64,000 nt of DNA from CBDBDZ01 sp965204215. GTDB taxonomy: Bacteria > Pseudomonadota > Gammaproteobacteria > Pseudomonadales > GM7GCV1. The position numbers and the translations under genes are program-made. Positions 59,253 to 64,000 of this stretch are shown piece after piece. The stretch lies in the NCBI GenBank assembly GCA_965204215.1, contig CBDBDZ010000014.1:434001-498000 (forward strand), read 5' to 3'. The notes below the pieces were generated by a model, which had not been told where the DNA came from, made no database searches, and saw nothing but the letters and a program-made list of their open reading frames with translations. Each line of letters begins with the position of its first letter. Positions within the stretch are counted from its first letter, which is position 1.

Positions 59253-59435
59253 TCAGTGCCTAACGCTTATGACATCGCTGGAATTGCCCCCAAGAATATC
59301 GAAGGCAACATACCATAGTGCACCTATAAGCAGTGTATAGCCATATAGAACCCTTTCCTGAATCTTGTTTCTACCATGATAAAAATAGACTGAGGCTATT
59401 GAAACACCCACTAATATTTGGATTACTAAAAACAT
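59253..59435 (-). CDS. Tiny two-helix membrane protein
   Basis: 60 residues: FLVIQILVGVSIASVYFYHG, a charged turn RNKIQERV, then LYGYTLLIGALWYVAFDIL. A plausible SD (GAGAAAG) lies about eight bases before the ATG. Its last codons overlap the GCGTTAGGC box that begins the patatin cassette. Function unknown; as a lone small gene between two attC-like boxes it fits a minimal cassette. Confidence 0.55.
   Translation of the reverse strand: MFLVIQILVGVSIASVYFYHGRNKIQERVLYGYTLLIGALWYVAFDILGGNSSDVISVRH
59258..59264 (-). other. Integron core box (GTTAGGC) at the start of the patatin cassette
   Basis: Minus-strand GCGTTAGGC, the consensus right-hand core GTTRRRY. The matching RYYYAAC box for this site is not obvious within the 60-residue gene, so the site is either degenerate or truncated. 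Confidence 0.5.
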
Positions 59436-59489
59436 TCTGCACTTTCTCTATGACAATTTACAATCAGCCAGAAGCTCTACTGACAACTT

Positions 59490-59578
59490 GACGCCGCAAT
59501 AAGCAGCAGAAAAACCTTAAGCTTTGCTGTTCGATGCGCGAGCAAAGCGAACAAGTGAGTTTAATTGTCTTGTTAGAA
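59490..59578 (-). other. attC-like site
   Basis: Minus-strand TTCTAAC (59572-59578) then AAGACAATTAAACTC, a perfect 8-bp stem GCTTTGCT/AGCAAAGC (59521-59548), and CGTCAAGTTGTC near the far end. A similar site, with the same TTCTAACAAGAC start, is at 63115-63200. Confidence 0.5.
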
Positions 59579-59972
59579 GGCGCTTGCGCTGGCAATGAAA
59601 ACAGAGACTTCGCGGCGAAAGCGAGGATAAACATGATTGATCTAATAGCTGATAAATGCATAAAGCTACATTCACTATTTTTAGTGTAGTCCATTATAGC
59701 AATTGATTCCATAAATTAGATACTAAAGCCAGGGCAATTGCATTAAAATTGCTATCAAATCAATGAATTATTATCCTGATTTCATGCAATTTACATAAAA
59801 CAATGAGAATATGTCTATCCCAAGTATATTACTTGGTGATTTTAGATGCTCCCTACCGATTTTATTGAAAGTTTTCATGGTCACTTTGATGGTCTACCCG
59901 ACCCTAGGATAGACCGTCATAAGCAACACGAATTAAGTGATATTATTTTGCTCAGTGTGCTTGGCACATTAT

Positions 59973-60213
59973 CCTAGATTCCGCAATTGAACGCTAATTT
60001 CACTTCTAAGAGTTTGAATGTTATTGATAAACGCTTATTCTTCGATTCACTTCATAAGTGAATTACAAACCGCTACCTGGCTTTACAGCCCTTTTCAGTT
60101 CACACTGCTGCGTTATGGCTTTTGGTAAGGACTACAACCATTACCTGCAAGCCATGCCTTGTATTATTTCCTGAAAATAACTGTAAATTCCAGGTTCAAC
60201 TACGGAATCCAGG
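59973..60213. mobile_element. MITE family E copy 2 (241 bp), inside the transposase
   Basis: Starts CCTAGATTCCGCAATTGAAC and ends TTCAACTACGGAATCCAGG, with a perfect ATTAT duplication (59968-59972, 60214-60218). It is about 105 bp longer than E1; the shared part includes the CTAAGAGTTTGAATGTTATTG tract and the CACTTCATAAGTG palindrome, and the extra part looks unique. Confidence 0.88.
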
Positions 60214-60534
60214 ATTATGCGGAGCAGAAAGTTGGACCGAAATAGAACTCTTTGGAAACAGTAAATATAACGAATTATCTCAGTTTCTGAAATTACCCAA
60301 TGGTATTCCCTCCCATGACACCATTGGTCGTGTTTTTGGGCTGTTGAAAGCCACCGATTTTGAAGCCTGTTTTCGCTCTTGGACTCAAAGCCTGTTCCGC
60401 GTTGAATCGGATCAAATTATCGCCATTGATGGCAAGAGTTTACGTCGTTCTCACGATAAAGCCAGGGGGAAAGTGATGCTGCATATGGTAAGTGCCTTTG
60501 CGGTTGAACAAGGTTTGAGTCTGGCTCAAATAAA

Positions 60535-60708
60535 CCCAAATTATGCATTAGCAATCTATTACACACAATAATGATTTCAAAAACAGGCGCTTGCTCGAAA
60601 AATAATACTCACCATAGGGTGGCTATGCCTGCGTTTATTGTTCTTGCGCGAGCACCTGTTTTCATTGCCATTTTTGTGTTCATTACGAAGTCTAATGCAT
60701 AATCTGGG
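60535..60708 (+). mobile_element. MITE family A copy 7 (174 bp), inside the transposase
   Basis: Complete copy with a perfect ATAAA duplication (60530-60534, 60709-60713). It is nearly identical to A1 and A4. Its insertion between transposase codons gives independent proof of the element boundaries and of the 5-bp duplication. Confidence 0.92.
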
Positions 60709-61429
60709 ATAAAAACATCCGACCATAGTAATGAAATTACCGTCATTCCCGAACTGCTGAAACAACTATCACTGTCAGGTTGTACGGTGACGCTTGATGC
60801 CATGGGGTGCCAGAAGACCATTGCCCAGCGTATCCGTGAGCAACAAGGCGATTATGTGTTAGCACTCAAAGGTAACCATGGCGATTTATCCGACGATGTA
60901 CGCACCTATTTTGACGCCATGGGTAACACTCCAACATCGGATAACAGTCGTTACACTGATACCGTTGACAAAGGCCATGGGCGTATCGAAACACGTCAGT
61001 ATTGGGTCATTGATGATATTCAATGGCTCAAACAGCAACACCCTGAATGGTCTGACTTGATGAGTATTATCATGGTTGAATCAACGCGCCAAATCCAGCA
61101 TACGACAAGCAAAGAGCAACGCTATTACATCAGTTCCAGACCCGCTAACGCCACATTCTTTGCCAAAAAGCCATTCGACAACATTGGGGAATCGAAAATC
61201 AACTGCACTGGGTATTAGATGTGACCTTTGATGAAGACCAGTGTCGAGTTAGAACCGGTAATGCCGCCGAAAATTTCTCGCTCATTCGCAAAATGGCATT
61301 TAAAATGCTCAAACAAGAGCCATCTTCTATGAGCATCAAGGCTAAACGTAGAAAAGCAGGATGGGATTTTAGCTTCCTATGCAAGATACTCAACGATAAT
61401 TCATTTTAATGCGATTGCCCTGATACTAA

Positions 61430-61456
61430 AGCTACCGTTGACTTGATTTGTTATAT
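61430..61456 (-). other. attC-like box after the outer-membrane-barrel gene
   Basis: Minus-strand ATATAAC (61450-61456), then AAATCAAGTCAACGGTAGC. It lies 45 bp after the barrel gene's stop. The distal half was split away by the ISAs1 element, so the full fold cannot be judged. Confidence 0.35.
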
Positions 61457-61500
61457 TTGACCAATAGCATGTGTTTCTTGACCAATTTAAGATCGATCAA

Positions 61501-62067
61501 TTAAAAATCGACTCGGAATCCTACATTAAAAACACCAGCTTCACTATCAAAACCATACGTATATCCAGCACCTATAGAAACTTTTTCAACAAAGAAATAC
61601 CGCGCTTCAGCGCCAAGAGAAAAGTCATTTATATCGCTAACGCTCACGTAGCTAATAGATGGTATTAGCTCTATCGAATCAATTGGTTTATATCGTATAC
61701 CTGCACCTAACCCAAAACCTCCCTCACTATCAGAGGTATCATCAACTTCCAAACGCAGATTTACATACGATACGGTACCCACAAAATCGGCTTGTTTTGA
61801 AACCGGGACATGATAACCTAAACCTGCGGTAAAAGAACTAGAGGTAATGTCGATAGAATTAGTAAACGAAGGAATATCATTTTCTACGCGAGAATAAGAA
61901 CCAGCTAAAAAAAAGCTATCGCTGATTTCTACATTACCTCTTAGGCCAAAACCATTGCCGTTTTCAGGAGAAAGATAATCGAGTGAAAGAGTGTTGTAAG
62001 GCAAGTCTTCTGCCATTAAAGATATGCTTGCTATTGATATTGCAGTTGATAATAAAAATTTTTTCAT
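61501..62067 (-). CDS. Small outer-membrane beta-barrel protein
   Basis: 188 residues from MKKFLLSTAISIASISLMA, a clean signal peptide; a longer frame starts 22 codons upstream without an SD. The mature part alternates polar and hydrophobic residues in about eight strands (LSLDYLSPENGNGFGLRGNVEIS, FFLAGSYSRVE, SFTAGLGYHVP, ADFVGTVSYVNLRLEV, GFGLGAGIRYKP, LIPSISYVSV, FSLGAEARYFFV, VSIGAGYTYGF) and ends VGFRVDF with the terminal Phe used for BAM insertion. Family: OmpA/Ail-like 8-strand barrel. Role unknown. Confidence 0.82.
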   Translation of the reverse strand: MKKFLLSTAISIASISLMAEDLPYNTLSLDYLSPENGNGFGLRGNVEISDSFFLAGSYSRVENDIPSFTNSIDITSSSFTAGLGYHVPVSKQADFVGTVSYVNLRLEVDDTSDSEGGFGLGAGIRYKPIDSIELIPSISYVSVSDINDFSLGAEARYFFVEKVSIGAGYTYGFDSEAGVFNVGFRVDF

Positions 62068-62179
62068 GATAAAAATACCTGCGCCCTTATTAAAAAAAGT
62101 AAGGTTAAATTGGGGCGAAAACAATCTAACCATACAACTTTATATATTACTTACTTAGACAGAAGCAATGTTAATCATT

Positions 62180-62262
62180 ATTCAAGATATAATGCTGCGT
62201 AAACGGCGAGCAGCGAAGTGGTGAATTTGGTTGCCAAAGGTAGTGTCTTTGACTTGTTAAGT
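62180..62262 (-). other. attC-like site after the lipoprotein gene
   Basis: Minus-strand ACTTAAC (62256-62262) three bases after the lipoprotein stop, then AAGTCAAAGACACTACC and a GCTGCTCGCCGTTTACGCAGC hairpin-like tract (62190-62210). Position and start match a cassette site. Confidence 0.5.
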
Positions 62263-62265
62263 ATA

Positions 62266-63081
62266 TTATGAACAACTACCACTTCCATTTAAAGTAGTTC
62301 CTTCTGGACAATTAATTAACTCTATTTCATATCTATTTCTAAAAAGTACCTCTCGCTGATTAACGCCACTTCTTGATGCCACTTGTACAAACATATAAAA
62401 GCTAACACCTTCGCCCCAGTCAAATGGAGTAGTGCTGGAACTTAATGTAATTTGACCATTGCCTCTTGTTACTGTTACAGACTCTTCTAGAGTATATGAT
62501 AAAGAAAATTCATCGTTAAATCCAATAGAGATTTCGCTCGTCTCTAATGTTTCGTAATCTAAAGTAATGGAAAATTGAGTTAATGTTCCAACTTCAGCTA
62601 AAGTAGGCGTTAAAGCGACTAATGATAAGGTATTTCCATTTGTTGTGAGCGGCTCGTAAAAACTATCATCCACATAATCTAAAGTGGCAAGTAAATTACC
62701 CCTAGTTGGTAAGTCATACCACCGCATTAAATTATTTTGATATTCTACATAAAAAGGTCCTAGTAAAACCCCCGTATCATTTGACGAATCTCCCATGCAG
62801 TCAGCGCCAAAATTATCACTAAAGACATTGAATTCTAGCGTATCTCTACCTATGTCATCTTGAGTCACATTGTAATTAGCTCTTACAAACTCTTCATTTG
62901 AAAAAATCCATAATTCAGAGGTATTACTAAAATTATATGATTCAACGCAATCAAATCCTAAAACCCAAGTGCCTAATATAGAATTTCTCCCATTATTTGG
63001 ATTAACCGTTCCACTAATATTGGAATTTTCCCCACAAGCGTTTAAGAAAATAATTAAGCTTAATATATGTATTAATTTCAC
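62266..63081 (-). CDS. Putative lipoprotein of unknown function
   Basis: 271 residues. Signal MKLIHILSLIIFLNAC with the lipobox LNAC, Cys at 16. The mature part is Ser/Thr/Asn-rich with predicted beta structure (TLVALTPTLAEVGTLTQFSITLDYET-type strands near 150-180) and five further Cys, two pairs of which (CVES..., CMGD; CPEG..., CS at the end) may form disulfides. I do not recognise a family. The AT-rich codon use and isolated position suit a cassette gene. Confidence 0.7.
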   Translation of the reverse strand: MKLIHILSLIIFLNACGENSNISGTVNPNNGRNSILGTWVLGFDCVESYNFSNTSELWIFSNEEFVRANYNVTQDDIGRDTLEFNVFSDNFGADCMGDSSNDTGVLLGPFYVEYQNNLMRWYDLPTRGNLLATLDYVDDSFYEPLTTNGNTLSLVALTPTLAEVGTLTQFSITLDYETLETSEISIGFNDEFSLSYTLEESVTVTRGNGQITLSSSTTPFDWGEGVSFYMFVQVASRSGVNQREVLFRNRYEIELINCPEGTTLNGSGSCS

Positions 63082-63114
63082 TTTGTATGCCTTCTTTGTT
63101 TAAAATTTATAAAT

Positions 63115-63200
63115 TAAAGTAATGCTAAAGTACCTGATATCGCAATAAACGGCAGGTTTTTATGTTCGATGAGCGAGTAAATTTTATGGTCTTGTTAGAA
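63115..63200 (-). other. attC-like site ahead of the lipoprotein gene
   Basis: Minus-strand TTCTAAC (63194-63200), then AAGACCATAAAATTTACTCG, CATCGAAC and an ACCTGCCGTTTATTGCG tract. The first ten bases equal those of the site at 59490-59578. Confidence 0.45.
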
Positions 63201-63439
63201 AGTCCTTTCGTTAACGACGCAAAGGTGAGAGTTTCGCAGTGAAAGCGAAGACATACATGACTGATAAACATAAACCTACGTACCATTATTTTTCTTGCGC
63301 ACCATTATAACAACTGATTTCATAAAATAAATACCAAAGTTAAACAAAGGGAGCAAATAATAGTGGCAAACTGAAATATAAACCTGTCTGTTGTGATATT
63401 AATCATAGAGCTAACCATTTCCTAACCAACAAACAATTA
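63201..63439 (-). other. Gene-free cassette-like stretch
   Basis: No reading frame worth calling. It resembles 59579-59720 along about 140 bp: both have, on the minus strand, TATAATGG shortly after an ATGRAATCARTTG, then TTTATCCTCGCTTTC-like TCTTCGCTTTC and GCGAARTCTC. The rest (63345-63439) is AT-rich with nothing recognised. Confidence 0.4.
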
Positions 63440-63512
63440 CATTTTATAAGGACTCATAAGCAACGGAGGCAAGCGAAGCTTGTCGAAGTCCATCTATATG
63501 CGCTTGTTATGT
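63440..63512 (-). other. attC-like site after the enolase-superfamily gene
   Basis: Minus-strand ACATAAC (63506-63512) then AAGCGCATATAGATGGAC, a small AAGC-GAA-GCTT hairpin, and TCCGTTGCTTATGAG. The TAACAAGCGC start and the closing GCTTATG pattern are familiar from integron cassettes. It lies 38 bp after the stop of the last gene. Confidence 0.55.
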
Positions 63513-63549
63513 GGTGTGCGAAAAATTTTGTTTTCAGACATTTTTTTGT

Positions 63550-64000
63550 TTACTTGTAAATGGCTACAGGATCACCAAGAGAATCAAAATCAGGTTCGAC
63601 GCCAAGGCCTGGGCTATCGGATGCATATAGGTTTCCGTCTCCTGTCTCGGGTCCAGGTACTCCTGTACTTTCCACATTGTAATTATGCAGGTCTGTTGTG
63701 TTGTATAAAAGTTCCCGCGGTGTGGAAGCTGCAAAATGGGCAACCGCAGCGGTAGTAATTTCGCCTCCCCAAGTGTCCTCGGATACCACGGAGAGACCAT
63801 TATTCACCAAAAAATCCTGCACCAGGCAAGCCTTCGATAGCCCTCCAAGGTTTGAAATCTTTAAACAAACTACCTCGGCAGCCTTATCTTGGACGATACG
63901 TTGCGCTATTCTAATATTAGTGACACATTCATCTAGTTTCATGGGCAGATCAGTATGGGCTCGTACATGCAGGCATTCTTCATATGTTCTACAGGGCTGC
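63550..64000 (-). CDS. Enolase-superfamily (mandelate racemase/muconate cycloisomerase-like) enzyme, C-terminal part
   Basis: The frame is open to the right edge, so the N terminus is missing; about 150 residues are visible. The edge reads QPCRTYEECLHVRAHTDLPMKLDECVTN, where LDE is the third metal ligand (Glu) of the barrel; then VVCLKISNLGGLSKACLVQDFLVNNG with the K.S...G block, and SVVSEDTWGGEITTAAVAHFAAS with the E.TWGG motif. It resembles the subgroup acting on proline betaine or hydroxyproline (epimerases, cis-3-hydroxyproline dehydratase), which is a guess. Followed by an attC-like site. Confidence 0.82.
   Translation of the reverse strand, partial: QPCRTYEECLHVRAHTDLPMKLDECVTNIRIAQRIVQDKAAEVVCLKISNLGGLSKACLVQDFLVNNGLSVVSEDTWGGEITTAAVAHFAASTPRELLYNTTDLHNYNVESTGVPGPETGDGNLYASDSPGLGVEPDFDSLGDPVAIYK

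Larger units (their letters stand above)
59845..61409 (+). pseudogene. ISAs1-family DDE transposase, disrupted
   Basis: Pieces in order: MLPTDFIESFHGHFDGLPDPRID to LLSVLGTL; CGAESWTEIELFG to GLSLAQI with the first Asp in IAIDGKSLRRS; KTSDHSNEITVIPELLKQL with the second Asp in VTLDAMGCQ; then, after a frameshift in the A-run at 61164-61168 (two bases too many for the frame AKAIRQHWGIEN), HWVLDVTFDEDQCRVR to the end. Removing E2 and A7 with one duplication each restores ..GTLCGAESW.. and ..LAQIKTSDHS.. exactly. So two insertions and one small indel killed it. Confidence 0.9.
59730..61422 (+). mobile_element. ISAs1-family insertion sequence, inactivated
   Basis: Inverted repeats CAGGGCAATTGCATTAAAAT (left) and, complemented, CAGGGCAATCGCATTAAAAT (right). 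A perfect 10-bp target duplication ATACTAAAGC flanks it (59720-59729 and 61423-61432). The length is 1693 bp; subtracting elements E2 and A7 with their duplications leaves about 1268 bp, normal for ISAs1. It lies just beyond the attC-like box of the outer-membrane-barrel cassette. Confidence 0.9.

Noticed and set aside
59464..59712. An 82-codon minus-strand frame between the IS and the tiny membrane gene
   Set aside because: It runs straight through an attC-like box, and the paralogous stretch at 63201-63345 has stops in the same frame, so it is not conserved as coding.
63480..63755. Plus-strand 91-codon frame near the right edge
   Set aside because: It is antisense to the enolase-family gene and crosses an attC-like site.
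1..64000. CRISPR array, tRNA or rRNA genes
   Set aside because: No evenly spaced identical repeats with unique spacers were found; the repeats here are dispersed inverted elements. No tRNA cloverleaf or rRNA sequence was recognised by eye.

Overview
The window is from a low-GC, probably marine gammaproteobacterium. The conserved chromosomal blocks asd-fimV-truA, ribF-ileS-lspA-fkpB-ispH divergent from rpsT, and apaH-radA-glnE, together with coq7, a long FKBP/RibF set and a Cys-type sulfatase, fit Gammaproteobacteria. The asd-fimV-truA order points towards Pseudomonas/Cellvibrio-like lineages. That placement is inference; there is no rRNA or tRNA gene in the window to test it.

Layout. 1-11.3 kb is an acyl-CoA and possibly steroid-type catabolic region (histidine phosphatase, acyl-CoA dehydrogenase, sulfatase, SDR, thiolase, MaoC hydratase, a DUF4258-like/DUF2283 pair, a steroid-reductase-like membrane enzyme, an Old Yellow Enzyme) ending in two pterin genes. 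11.4-16.5 kb holds asd, fimV, truA and a ribBA-like gene. 16.5-19.1 kb is a bufferin-type RiPP operon: a DUF2282 precursor, a fused MNIO-DUF2063 maturase and DoxX. 19.2-28.7 kb has coq7, an alpha/beta hydrolase and a hydantoinase/5-oxoprolinase, FAD-oxidoreductase, Na+-symporter, SDR catabolic cluster. 28.7-35 kb holds a DUF4143 ATPase and apaH-radA-glnE. 35.3-46.6 kb is one long minus-strand block: HupE-like, parvulin, FHA-membrane, trypsin-like, NhaC, recJ and two O-antigen-ligase/TPR paralogues. 46.9-57.4 kb holds glnA, an M28 peptidase, hisH-hisB, ispH-fkpB-lspA-ileS-ribF and rpsT.

From 57.4 kb to the right edge every host gene is on the minus strand. The genes are small and unrelated, and most are followed at once by an RYYYAAC-type motif and a hairpin. 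I read this as an integron gene-cassette array (HD hydrolase, patatin, tiny membrane protein, outer-membrane barrel, lipoprotein, enolase-superfamily enzyme) with its integrase outside the window. An ISAs1-family element sits in the array with a perfect 10-bp target duplication, and is itself broken by two smaller elements.

The most striking property is the density of short non-autonomous palindromic elements. At least six families recur: A (174 bp, ends CCCARATTATGCATTAG, 5-bp duplications), B/D (99-140 bp, ends GAGASCTTTGCA, 5-bp duplications), C (174 bp, ends TTATTAA), E (136-241 bp, ends CCTAGATTCCG, targets ATTAT), F (20-26 bp REP-like palindromes, some inside reading frames) and G/H (short palindromes). 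They nest in one another, leave a start codon for recJ, separate a toxin-like gene and a hydantoinase from their upstream DNA, and add residues to the N termini of two exported hydrolases. Their nesting gives a relative insertion history. All coordinates and motifs were read by eye from the sequence; no database search was run.
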